From positions 372,001 to 436,000 of the forward strand of contig NZ_PPSL01000004.1 in the NCBI RefSeq assembly GCF_002954265.1: a stretch of DNA of 64,000 nt, in the 5' to 3' direction. Position numbers and translations under genes: made by a program. This DNA is from Flavipsychrobacter stenotrophus (GTDB lineage Bacteria; Bacteroidota; Bacteroidia; Chitinophagales; Chitinophagaceae). Shown piece after piece: positions 16,670 through 24,610 of this stretch; within the stretch, counting starts at the first letter, position 1, and each line of letters begins with the position of its first letter. A model generated the notes under the pieces. The model was not told the DNA's origin, made no database searches, and saw only the letters and a program-made list of their open reading frames with translations.

Positions 16670-17074
16670 ATGTATAGGGAGGCAATTATAGAAGAACAGA
16701 GCGCTGAAATTGTGGTGGCAGAAGGTGGGCATGATAAGAACTCACCAACATGTACCAACTATTTACGGTCCATCCACGATACGTTGGATATCATCAGTGG
16801 TAAGTGGAAGGTGACCATAATTGGTTCGCTTAGTTTTGGTAAGAAGCGCTTTATGGAGTTGCAGCGGGACGTGGAGGGGATTGGCGCCAAGATGCTGTCT
16901 AAAGAGCTGAGAGAGCTGGAGATAAATGGCTTGGTTACCCGTACCGTGTATAACACCAAGCCGGTTACGGTAGAATACGAGATCACAGAATACGGGAAAA
17001 CCTTACAACCCATAATCTTCGAAATGTCGAAATGGGGTACACAGCACCGCAAACGGATTATGAGTAAAGATTGA
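16670..17074 (+). CDS. HxlR-family transcriptional regulator
   Basis: A 134-residue winged-helix protein with the HxlR core: SIHDTLDIISGKWKVTIIGS, LSFGKKRFMELQRDVEGIGAK, MLSKELRELEINGLVTRTVY and VTVEYEITEYGKTLQPII. The conserved Cys of redox-sensing relatives before the core may be Cys28 in SPTCTNYL, which suggests but does not prove thiol sensing. The start at 16670 is the first ATG; the N-terminal 25 residues are not conserved in the family, so a later start is possible. It faces the DoxX gene divergently. Confidence 0.92.
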   Translation: MYREAIIEEQSAEIVVAEGGHDKNSPTCTNYLRSIHDTLDIISGKWKVTIIGSLSFGKKRFMELQRDVEGIGAKMLSKELRELEINGLVTRTVYNTKPVTVEYEITEYGKTLQPIIFEMSKWGTQHRKRIMSKD

Positions 17075-17130
17075 CAATCAGTACAGTAAACCCGGGCACG
17101 ATAATTTAGTCTTTATAGTAACTAAATTAT

Positions 17131-17433
17131 ATGATCATGAAAGGGTTTAGAAAAAGTTTACTGATACTTGCCATTGCATTGGGTTGCAATATTTATAGCA
17201 GTAACGCACAGATCTATATTAAAGTAAGGCCGGCACGCCCGCACTACGAAAGAGTGGTAGCGCCTAGTCCGCGCCACATATGGGTAGACGAAGAATGGGA
17301 ATCACGTGGAGGAAAATACGTGTTTGTAGGTGGCCGTTGGATGGCACCTCCACGCGAACGAGCGGTATGGGTTCCCGGTCACTGGCGCCAGACTCGCAGA
17401 GGTGATATCTGGATAGCCGGCCATTGGAGGTAG
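17131..17433 (+). CDS. YXWGXW-repeat secreted small protein
   Basis: A 100-residue protein with a signal peptide (about residues 1-26, ending SNAQ). The mature part is tryptophan and arginine rich with recurring W-x-x-G-x-W elements: VGGRWMAPP, WVPGHWR and IWIAGHWR. This repeat is known from small exported bacterial proteins of unknown function; it probably forms a short beta structure in the periplasm. Starts at 17131 or 17137 are both possible (MIMKGF). A good terminator follows. Confidence 0.8.
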   Translation: MIMKGFRKSLLILAIALGCNIYSSNAQIYIKVRPARPHYERVVAPSPRHIWVDEEWESRGGKYVFVGGRWMAPPRERAVWVPGHWRQTRRGDIWIAGHWR

Positions 17434-17452
17434 TAATTTAATTAAATAAAAG

Positions 17453-17487
17453 AAATGGGGTGTACTATAAATCGTGCACCCCATTTT
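17453..17487 (+). terminator. Terminator after the YXWGXW gene
   Basis: AAATGGGGTG (17453-17462) pairs with CACCCCATTT (17477-17486), followed by T. Confidence 0.7.
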
Positions 17488-17504
17488 ACGCTTAGGTCTT
17501 TATT

Positions 17505-17915
17505 GTACCAATAGGCACTGGAAATAGTGCCATCTAATGTCATTGCTATTGACTTAAGCAAAGGAGCAAGCTCTGAAAGAGCGACATAAATAGCGAGGGG
17601 TTTTAACCCTCAAGTGTTCGAAACGCTATAAAACAGGTCTGAAAGACCGAAATATAATAGCCCGGGGTGTAGTCCCGGGTATTAAAAAAGGAGGTGATCC
17701 TAGCCCTGAAGGGGCGAAAGAAGTTACATTATATGGGGAGTTTGTTACAGATAATGAAGTTTCGAACACTTGTGCGTTTTAACCCTTCGTACTGAAAAAA
17801 ACAAGACACAAGCCCTGTAGGGGCGGCATAATTGTATAAGCAAAAAATAAAAATCCTTAAGTTAATGACATTAGACGTTGGGTGCAAAAGCCTTGTAGTC
17901 TTTATTGATACATCT
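17505..17915. repeat. MITE-like nested inverted repeat with hairpin cluster
   Basis: There is no gene between 17434 and 18080. TCTAATGTCATT...GACTTAAG (about 17533-17558) is answered by CTTAAGTTAATGACATTAGA (about 17857-17876). Inside, CAAGTGTTCGAAAC (about 17610-17623) is answered by GTTTCGAACACTTG (about 17758-17772). GTCTTTATTG stands just outside both ends (about 17506 and 17900) as a direct repeat. The interior carries four hairpins of one family: GCTCT-GAA-AGAGC, GGTCT-GAA-AGACC, GCCCT-GAA-GGGGC and GCCCT-GTA-GGGGC, plus CCCGGG/CCCGGG. Confidence 0.6.
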
Positions 17916-17938
17916 TTTACATGGCACCCCTTATGACA

Positions 17939-18078
17939 ATGCCATTAAGTGAAGCCTGTAACTACATGTAATGATGCCGAAGGTATCATATGTCTATAGC
18001 AAAGCCATATTGAATATGGTGCCGATGCTGAAGGTATCGTATGTATGTATAAGCGAATATATCTTAACTAAATGGCAT
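17939..18078. repeat. Twin-hairpin repeat module, copy 1
   Basis: AATGCCATTAAGT and ACTAAATGGCATT flank two hairpins of the type GATGCCGAAGGTATC (17972 and 18023 region) separated by CTATAGCAAAGCCAT. A second copy of the hairpin pair is inverted at 59480-59557. Confidence 0.6.
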
Positions 18079-18080
18079 TA

Positions 18081-18839
18081 TTAATCCACCTCTACATATA
18101 CCGGGCAATGATCTGAATGCACCACATCGGGCCTTATTTCGGCATGTTTCAGGTTGCCTTTCAATGGTTCTGTTACGTTGATGTAATCTATACGCCAGCC
18201 CTTATTACTAGCCCGCGCGCCGCCAAATGCACTCCACCAGCTATATTGGTGTGGATCTTTGTTGATGTGCCTGAAGCCATCTACATAGCCATTGGCAAAT
18301 AGCTTGGTCATCCACTGTCTTTCTTCTGGAAAGAATCCTGAGTTCTTATTGGTCTTAGGATTATGTACATCCATATCCAGATGGGCAATGTTATAATCGC
18401 CGCAGATTATAAGGTTAGGTCGTTCTTTTCTCAGGTTGTTCAGGAACTCAAGAAACTCATCCAACCACTGATACTTATACGTCTGGCGCTCACCGCCCGT
18501 TGTGCCGCTTGGGAAGTACGCGTTGATAACCGTCTTGTCTCCAAAATCTGCACGGATCACACGGCCTTCAAAGTCACTCTGCTCTATCTGGCAACCTATC
18601 ATCACATTATCAGGCTGTATCTTCGTGAGTATTGCCACACCGCTATAACCCTTTTTTTGTGCCGAAAATGAATACACTTTGTACCCGGTGCTTTCAATCT
18701 CCTTAACGGGTATATCTTCCTGATTAGCTTTAATTTCCTGCAGGCAAATTACGTCGGCAGGGTCGGTATTCAGCCAGTCTATAAAACCCTTCTTTGCCGC
18801 GCTGCGGATGCCATTTACATTATAGGTGATGATACGCAT
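18081..18839 (-). CDS. xth: Exodeoxyribonuclease III
   Basis: A 252-residue protein from ATG 18839 (MRIITYNVNGIRSAAKKGF); the frame extends upstream to 19004 only through repeat sequence. Motifs of the ExoIII/AP endonuclease family are present: YNVNGIRS, CLQEIKA (metal Glu), YFPSG, CGDYNIAH (Asp/Asn), WRIDYINV and the catalytic HSDHCPVYVEV. It cleaves abasic sites and degrades 3' ends in base excision repair. It is followed immediately on the left by the repeat cluster, with no downstream partner. Confidence 0.96.
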   Translation of the reverse strand: MRIITYNVNGIRSAAKKGFIDWLNTDPADVICLQEIKANQEDIPVKEIESTGYKVYSFSAQKKGYSGVAILTKIQPDNVMIGCQIEQSDFEGRVIRADFGDKTVINAYFPSGTTGGERQTYKYQWLDEFLEFLNNLRKERPNLIICGDYNIAHLDMDVHNPKTNKNSGFFPEERQWMTKLFANGYVDGFRHINKDPHQYSWWSAFGGARASNKGWRIDYINVTEPLKGNLKHAEIRPDVVHSDHCPVYVEVD

Positions 18840-18931
18840 ATTCGTCTGCTGTTTTATACCCGCAAGATAAGTAAGGTTGGTAAATAAAACCACACTAAAG
18901 ACTGCTGAGCGTATGTATCTGATGTAGGTAA

Positions 18932-19165
18932 CTCCGAATGTCACGGTGAGGCCCTCGAACCGCGACATTCGCACGGGACGTACACGTTTTGCATCCACAT
19001 GCACGTCTGCTGTCGGTGCCTCCTGTCGCGAGAGTTAGCGTAGCGCTCTCGTGACGACATGATTTAACGGGTCTCTGATCCGAACATCATGACTTACTCG
19101 TTTTGTATCTACATTAACCTTTACATCTGCCGCTGTTGCGTCTTCTGACCAACAGCCATCGGGCC
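18932..19165 (+). repeat. Intergenic repeat region before xth, with copy 2 of the composite repeat
   Basis: The 403-bp gap 18840-19242 has no gene. It holds a hairpin CGAATGTC...GACATTCG (18932-18969) and then the same blocks as 11156-11345: CTGCTGTCGGTGCCTCCTG, TCGCGAGAGTTAG, a short inner palindrome AGCG-TAG-CGCT, CTCTCGTGACGACAT, and a second shorter unit (CGTTTTGTATCTACA, TCTGCCGCTGTTGCGTC). Confidence 0.65.
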
Positions 19166-19230
19166 GGTCCTTTTTGAGATACACGTTTTCATAGTCATCA
19201 CTTAGTCAAGCGAATCACAGTTCAGACAAC

Positions 19231-19238
19231 TATATTTG
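19231..19238 (+). promoter_or_regulatory. -7 element just before a membrane protein gene
   Basis: TATATTTG at 19231-19238 fits TAnnTTTG and ends only 4 bp before the ATG at 19243. If it is used, the transcript would start at or next to the start codon. Confidence 0.4.
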
Positions 19239-19242
19239 CCAC

Positions 19243-20595
19243 ATGAAAAACAACAGGTCAACCATTAACTATCTAGTAGCCCTTGTGGCTGGCAGCCTGT
19301 TGCTTTTAATTCCTGCGTTATATAATCACTATCCATTGGTAGATCCTGATGCAGGCACCTACATAGCATCAGGCTTTAAGCTGGAAACACCTATGGACAG
19401 GCCCATTACTTATGGATTATTGGTAAGGCTTTTCAGTCTCAATGGCTTGTCGTTGTGGGGTGTGGTGGTTGCTCAGGCGCTTATTGTATCGGCACTCATC
19501 TTTAGCATCGTAAGAGCGGTAAAGCCCGTTGCCTATGCGAAGTATGGTTTTATTACGGTGCTGTTTTTGTCGCTTTATACATCATTGCCATGGCTGGTGG
19601 GCATGATCCATCCAGATATATTTACGTCTGTAGCCTGCATGTGTATTGTGCTGTTACTACTGCCGCCTGTAAGCAAGTTGGGTAGGGTATGTACCTGGCT
19701 GTTGTTCTTTGTGGCTATTGCAGTGCATATGTCGCACCCTATACTATTTGTTGGAGTAATTGTATGCCTGTTCCTGCTGAAGAAGATCTATGCATTGCCG
19801 ACAGCATATAAAAAGCTGAGAACAAATCTCATTGTAATTGCGCTATTATCTATATCGGCCATTGCGGTTATGGGCTCGGCTTTGTCTAAATCCAAGCATG
19901 TATTTCTTACCGGTACGCTTCTGGAAAAGGGTGTGCTACAAGTGTACCTGAATGATAATTGCGGTACAAAAGACTACAAACTTTGTGCTTATAAAGACCA
20001 ATTACCTAAAACATCGGATGAGTTTGTATGGCTCAGCAGCAGCCCGCTCTATAAGATAGGAGACTGGCACGGAACAAAGCAGGAATTTAGTGCAATTGAT
20101 AAAGACATACTGACTACTCCCAAATATCTTGGTCTGTTTTTAGGTGCCTCTGTAAAACAGTTTCGGCAACAGGCTTTGTCCTTCAATATAGGTACAGGCA
20201 CGTTTCAATTCCCTACAGGCAGTAATGTAAATAATCAGGTAGTGGCATATCTGCCACATGAGGTAGAACGATTCAACAGTGCCACCCAAAATATAGAAGA
20301 CCTACCGGCAAAGCTGCACCTGATCAATATGATCTATACTACCATCATTGCGCTAAGTGTGGCTTTGCTGCTCCTCCTTATTATTTCCAGATGGAAGAAT
20401 ACCGGCACTGTACTACGTACGCTTGTTGTGGTGGGCATTACAGTCGTTATACTCAACTGTGCCGACTTTGCCACACTATCTGTGGTAGTAGGCCGCTATG
20501 GTGCTAAAATGATCTGGATGCTACCGTTTTGTGCATTGGTGTGGGTAATGAATTTAAAGAGTGAAATGCGCAAGCAACCATCATTGAGCCATTAA
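19243..20595 (+). CDS. Polytopic membrane protein, GT-C-like, unknown function
   Basis: A 450-residue protein with about ten membrane helices and a soluble loop of roughly 100 residues (about 230-340). The first periplasmic loop begins YPLVDPDAGTYIASG, an acidic D-x-D motif in the place where GT-C glycosyltransferases carry their metal-binding aspartates. This suggests, without proof, a lipid-linked sugar transferase or a related membrane protein. I do not recognise a named family. It is followed after 20 bp by the convergent radC gene. A short ATTGAGCCATTAAGCCATT repeat sits between them. Confidence 0.75.
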   Translation: MKNNRSTINYLVALVAGSLLLLIPALYNHYPLVDPDAGTYIASGFKLETPMDRPITYGLLVRLFSLNGLSLWGVVVAQALIVSALIFSIVRAVKPVAYAKYGFITVLFLSLYTSLPWLVGMIHPDIFTSVACMCIVLLLLPPVSKLGRVCTWLLFFVAIAVHMSHPILFVGVIVCLFLLKKIYALPTAYKKLRTNLIVIALLSISAIAVMGSALSKSKHVFLTGTLLEKGVLQVYLNDNCGTKDYKLCAYKDQLPKTSDEFVWLSSSPLYKIGDWHGTKQEFSAIDKDILTTPKYLGLFLGASVKQFRQQALSFNIGTGTFQFPTGSNVNNQVVAYLPHEVERFNSATQNIEDLPAKLHLINMIYTTIIALSVALLLLLIISRWKNTGTVLRTLVVVGITVVILNCADFATLSVVVGRYGAKMIWMLPFCALVWVMNLKSEMRKQPSLSH

Positions 20596-20615
20596 GCCAT
20601 TAAGGAATTGAGCCA

Positions 20616-21314
20616 TTAGATTAATCCCTCATCCCCCATACTCAGGTAATCATTGCCGGCTATAATGATATGATCGAGCAATTTGATATCCATCAGCGTG
20701 GCTGATTCCTTCATTTTCCTTGTCAGTACCTTATCGGCTTCACTTGGGTTTTTATTCCCCGACGGGTGATTATGTGCCATTATCAGCTGGGCCGCATTGC
20801 ACAGCAGTGCATTTTTCAGAATGATGCGGATGTCCGCTACTGTGGCGGTCAATCCGCCGCTGCTGACCATTTCGCTCTTAATCACCTTGCCTGCTTGATT
20901 CAGGTACACCGCACAAAAACACTCATGGGTGAGGTCTTGCAATTGCGGCATAACTATTTCTACAGCATCTCTGCTGCTGCGAATGGTGACTCTTTCCAAG
21001 CCCTCGGCCAATTGTCTGCGCCTGCCCAGTTCCATGGCTGCCGATATGGTTATAGCTCTTGCTTCGCCAATGCCCTTTATTTGTTGTAGTTCTTTCAGGC
21101 TTAGCCGGCCCAGTTCCCTTAGGTTATTGTGTGCCAGTGCCAGTATGTCTTTCGCCAGGTCGAGTGCAGAGCGGTCTTTGGTACCACTTGATATGAGTAT
21201 AGTGAGTAATTCAGCATCCGTCAACGCGGAAGATCCGCGCTGCATCATCTTCTCGCGCGGCTTATCGTCCTCCAGCCAGTTTTTTATACTCACAAATTCG
21301 TTCATGGCGATCAA
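20616..21314 (-). CDS. radC: RadC/YsxA JAB (MPN+) domain protein
   Basis: A 232-residue protein. It has the N-terminal UPF0758 region with a helix-hairpin-helix (LQQIKGIGEARA, about 76-87). The C-terminal MPN+ domain carries the JAMM zinc motif: a catalytic Glu in KSEMVSSGG, His181-x-His183 in AHNHPSG and Asp194. The usual tail SFADEG appears as LSMGDEGLI. The true start may be the second Met (MNEFVSIKNW, 21305). The role is unclear; the old link with recombination repair is not supported for the E. coli protein. It is monocistronic here. Confidence 0.96.
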   Translation of the reverse strand: MIAMNEFVSIKNWLEDDKPREKMMQRGSSALTDAELLTILISSGTKDRSALDLAKDILALAHNNLRELGRLSLKELQQIKGIGEARAITISAAMELGRRRQLAEGLERVTIRSSRDAVEIVMPQLQDLTHECFCAVYLNQAGKVIKSEMVSSGGLTATVADIRIILKNALLCNAAQLIMAHNHPSGNKNPSEADKVLTRKMKESATLMDIKLLDHIIIAGNDYLSMGDEGLI

Positions 21315-21425
21315 TTAGAACGATAAAAATAGCATAAAACAGGCATAAAAACACCTGTTGGCACCACCACTATTTTTATGCACACCCGGTGAATACTGCA
21401 AACCATCTACTGCCTCACTTTTCAT

Positions 21426-21433
21426 TACATTTG
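21426..21433 (+). promoter_or_regulatory. -7 element upstream of the DUF1835 gene
   Basis: TACATTTG at 21426-21433 fits TAnnTTTG, 67 bp before the start. The leader contains TTTTAACTTTTGACTTTTAA, a simple sequence seen again, inverted, at 62275-62300. Confidence 0.4.
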
Positions 21434-21500
21434 CCCGAAAAGTCCCCACTCATTAACAACACACTTTTTGGTTTTAACTTTTGACTTTTAACTTAATTAA

Positions 21501-22316
21501 ATGATCTATCATATAGTTACCGGCGACATGGCTGCTGCACCTCTGGCGCAGGCAATAGAAATGGAGCCCTCAATGGCGGGAACAGTCATCGTTATCAAAG
21601 ATGTGCTGAGTGTTGGGCCTATACAGAAGGAAGAAGGTCAGAAGTTCTCTGAGCTTCGTTCTGCATTTTGGCAGGATGTGGTACTGAGTGAGAAGAACCC
21701 TATTGAAGCTGATGACCTGGAGCGATTGATTCTGGTGGGTAATGAACTATATAAAGATCCTACTGCGCAGATATGGATATGGAATGCACCATCTCCGGCC
21801 GATGTGTGCACTTACCATTGGGCTATGAAGTATGTGGGTAAATGGAAGGGTAGGCTATATGTAGTAAATATAGCCGGACTGCCTTTTTTGGATGAAAATG
21901 GTAAACTGATCTTCCCTAAGAATATAAGTGAAATACTGCCTAAAGAACTGGTAAAGGCCCGGAAACTGGCCCGGTTGGTTACCCCGGCGGAAGTAGAAAT
22001 TGATACGGAAGAATGGGATAAGCTTGTCAAAGAAAATGCCGGGATCCGCACCCTGGAAGGTAGTAAGAGATTGACATCCAGAGCAGAAACTTATTATGAT
22101 AATCAATTGATGGCCTACGTGACCCCTCAGTTTCAAAAGGCATCTAAGGTGATCAACAATCTTTTAGCTAAGGTAAGCGTACCTACCGGCGATCTTTACC
22201 TGGGCTGGCGCCTGCGTAAGATGGGCGAGGCTGGGCTGGTACACATGCAGGGTGAGGTTAATAAAGGGCTTAAGGATTTTGAAGTAAAGCAGAATGACGG
22301 TACATTGTTGTTGTAG
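21501..22316 (+). CDS. DUF1835 domain-containing protein
   Basis: A 271-residue cytoplasmic protein. Residues 1-125 match DUF1835 (YHIVTGDMAAAPLAQAIEM, VIKDVLSVGPI, WIWNAPSPADVCTYHWAMKY), and the C-terminal part with DLYLGWRLRKMGEAGLV resembles the partner DUF3658 region. The family is common in Bacteroidota and Firmicutes and has no established biochemical role. It converges with the coiled-coil gene (9 bp between stops). Confidence 0.85.
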   Translation: MIYHIVTGDMAAAPLAQAIEMEPSMAGTVIVIKDVLSVGPIQKEEGQKFSELRSAFWQDVVLSEKNPIEADDLERLILVGNELYKDPTAQIWIWNAPSPADVCTYHWAMKYVGKWKGRLYVVNIAGLPFLDENGKLIFPKNISEILPKELVKARKLARLVTPAEVEIDTEEWDKLVKENAGIRTLEGSKRLTSRAETYYDNQLMAYVTPQFQKASKVINNLLAKVSVPTGDLYLGWRLRKMGEAGLVHMQGEVNKGLKDFEVKQNDGTLLL

Positions 22317-22325
22317 AAAGTGGGC

Positions 22326-23777
22326 TCAGACCTGCAGATTGATCTCCTTACTTTTTTGCTCCAGACTACTCATGAATTGAGCTAGTTCCGTTGTAAATGC
22401 ATCAAGTGTTTCGGCCGATGTTTTGATGTGGGCAAGCAGTGTTTTCAATTGTACTGGCGAGTCCATAAAGTCGTCTATTATATTCGATATACCCAGTATG
22501 TTAGCCACCGGTATCCTCACTTTATGAGAAGTGATGAACATCATTTCCTCAAGGCCCACAATATGCTCTTTCAGTTGACCTTCGGCTCTTTTCAGCTCTT
22601 TATAAGCGCTATCTAATTCAGAGGCTCTTTTTTCCTTTTCTTCAAACTGGTATGCCAGCTCCTGATTGGCAATTATTAATTCAGCTGCCCTGTCTTCTTT
22701 CTCGTAATTCTGAAACTCCAGTTCTTTGTTGGCTATGATCAGCTCCGCTGCGCGTTTTCCTTTTTCTGTACTCTGGTAGGCAAGCTCTTTATTGGCAATG
22801 ATCAATTCTGCGGCACGTTTTTCTTTTTCATTATTTTGAAATGCTAATTCTCTGTTGGCCAGTATCAGCTCTGCTGCACGCATTTCTTTTTCTGTATTCT
22901 GGTACGATAGTTCTTTATTGGCAATGATCAACTCGGCTGCACGCTTTTCTTTTTCTGAGTTTTGGAAGGCCAATTCCTTATTCGCTAATATCAATTCTGC
23001 AGCGCGATTCTCTTTTTCTTCATTTTGTACCACCAGTTCTTTATTGGCAAATATCAGTTCCGCGGCTCTGCTTTCCTTTTCTTTATTTTGAAAAGCCAGC
23101 TCTTTATTGGCAGATGCAAGTGCTGAAGCCGTCTTCTCTTTTTCCTTGTTTTGAAAGGCTAGTTCCTTGTTCGCAATGCCTAATTCCGCAGCTCTCTTTT
23201 CTTTTTCTGTGTTCTGGAAAGCCAATTCTATATTTGCAATTACCAGTTCAGATGCTCTTTTTTCCTTTTCAATATTATGAAACACTAAGGCCTTATTAGC
23301 CAGTATCAGCTCAGCTGCTCTGCACTCTTTTTCTACATTCAGGAAGGCTAATTCTTTGTTGGCAATGATTAACTCAGCTGCCCTGTTTTCCTTTTCAATA
23401 TTCTGGAAAGCCAGTTCTTTATTGGCAATGATCAACTCAGCTGCCCTGTTTTCTTTCTCTGTATTTTGGAATGCCAGTTCTTTATTGGCTATGATCAATT
23501 CGGCAGCCCTATTTTCTTTCTCTGTATTCTGAAAAGCCAGTTCTATGTTGGCAATGACCATCTCAGCAGCCCGTCTTTCTTTCTCATCATTATTAAACTG
23601 AAGGTCTTCATTGGCGCGTGTCAATGCGGCGGATCTTATTTCCCGTTCTGCATTTTCATGTGTTAAGTCTTTATTCGCCAACATTAAGTTATACGCCTTC
23701 TGTTCTTTTTCAGAGATCTGTAGAATGAGATCCTGGTTGGTAGCAATTAGTTCAGCTGACTTTTTGTGGTTGTTCAT
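22326..23777 (-). CDS. Long coiled-coil protein (18 x 21-residue repeats) with terminal H-box, no kinase domain
   Basis: 483 residues. From residue 23, eighteen consecutive 21-residue units (three heptads each) of the form EKExRAAELIIANKELAFQN run to about residue 400, predicting one uninterrupted parallel coiled coil. The last about 75 residues hold FITSHKVRIPVANILGISN with His418, matching the H-box position of HisKA domains, then a second helix (ETLDAFTTELAQFM). No ATP-binding domain follows, and there is no membrane helix or PAS domain. As in the PAS protein at 8299-9270, the residue after His is Lys. Similar repeats occur in Bacteroidota sensor kinases as signalling stalks. A cytosolic phosphotransfer or scaffold role is inference. 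Confidence 0.85.
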   Translation of the reverse strand: MNNHKKSAELIATNQDLILQISEKEQKAYNLMLANKDLTHENAEREIRSAALTRANEDLQFNNDEKERRAAEMVIANIELAFQNTEKENRAAELIIANKELAFQNTEKENRAAELIIANKELAFQNIEKENRAAELIIANKELAFLNVEKECRAAELILANKALVFHNIEKEKRASELVIANIELAFQNTEKEKRAAELGIANKELAFQNKEKEKTASALASANKELAFQNKEKESRAAELIFANKELVVQNEEKENRAAELILANKELAFQNSEKEKRAAELIIANKELSYQNTEKEMRAAELILANRELAFQNNEKEKRAAELIIANKELAYQSTEKGKRAAELIIANKELEFQNYEKEDRAAELIIANQELAYQFEEKEKRASELDSAYKELKRAEGQLKEHIVGLEEMMFITSHKVRIPVANILGISNIIDDFMDSPVQLKTLLAHIKTSAETLDAFTTELAQFMSSLEQKSKEINLQV

Positions 23778-23944
23778 AAGAATATATTTATTGAGTGTAA
23801 TGCCCTGATCAAATTCGGCATACCACCCTCATTTATCCAATTATAAACATCATGCCAAAGTATATTTTATTTTAATTCTATTATTTGCAAACAAATACGC
23901 ATATAAAAATATGATATAATTAAAAATTCCTCAACAAGGGGCAT

Positions 23945-23977
23945 AAAAAAAGGTGCAACATTGTTGCACCTTTTTTT
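23945..23977. terminator. Strong intrinsic terminator
   Basis: AAAAAGGTGCAAC and GTTGCACCTTTTT are exactly complementary around ATT, with A and T tails, just after the stop of the gene at 23995-24483. Confidence 0.9.
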
Positions 23978-23994
23978 AAAATATTTTATAACTA

Positions 23995-24483
23995 CTAATA
24001 GTCAGAAAGCAAAGCATAGATCTCTATCATGTAGTATGGCTTGCTATCGTCTTTGTAAGAAATGTCGAACAGGTGGATAGAAACTTCTTCGTTCCTGTAC
24101 AGATGCTCCAGATATTCCTTCTGAGAAGTTCTGCGCATTCTTGTCTTAGAATATTTTGCACTTGCTTCTACCTGGCGCTTCAATGATTCGTAAGTTTCAA
24201 GGCTCTGTGTTTCAAACTTGATAGCCACATAACGCTTGTAGCGGATGCTAGAATTGTCGTAGAATGTGTTGTAAGTAATTACGTTAGTACCATTCCTAAA
24301 TACAGATGAACGTTCAGTGCTTTCCAGGTGATTCAACACATAACCTTTACCATGTACCAGTGACTCGAAAGTAGGGTAGTTTGATTTCCTTGACTGCAGT
24401 AATTCATCAAGTGAAAAACCCTGGGCCATACTCAGTGTACAAAAGCATAGAGAGAAGAAAGCAAGGAATAATAGTTTTTTCAT
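23995..24483 (-). CDS. Secreted protein of unknown function
   Basis: A 162-residue protein from ATG 24483 with a clear signal peptide (MKKLLFLAFFSLCFCTLSMA, cleavage near AQG). The frame upstream to 24669 has no coding character. The mature part has an alternating strand/helix composition (VLNHLESTERSSVFRNG, KRYVAIKFETQSLETYESLK, YYMIEIYALLSDY) and no motif I recognise. It is probably periplasmic. It lies 127 bp downstream of nupC, on the same strand, and ends at a strong terminator. Confidence 0.75.
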   Translation of the reverse strand: MKKLLFLAFFSLCFCTLSMAQGFSLDELLQSRKSNYPTFESLVHGKGYVLNHLESTERSSVFRNGTNVITYNTFYDNSSIRYKRYVAIKFETQSLETYESLKRQVEASAKYSKTRMRRTSQKEYLEHLYRNEEVSIHLFDISYKDDSKPYYMIEIYALLSDY

Positions 24484-24610
24484 GTTTATCTGTTTTTTAT
24501 GACGTTGAGACAAAGATAATTTCTTTTGGTTAACTGTGAAATATTTGTAAAGATATTTTATAAGCCCCAATCTGGTGATTCTGACCACGTTTCGGAGCGT
24601 CGCTACAACA

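Noticed and set aside
18840-19004. N-terminal extension of exonuclease III
   Set aside because: The family starts at MRIITYNVNGIRS; the upstream part is repeat sequence.
22600-23700. Regular 63-bp DNA repetition resembling a CRISPR or VNTR array
   Set aside because: The repeats are in frame, differ mostly at third positions and code for 21-residue coiled-coil units; there are no spacers.
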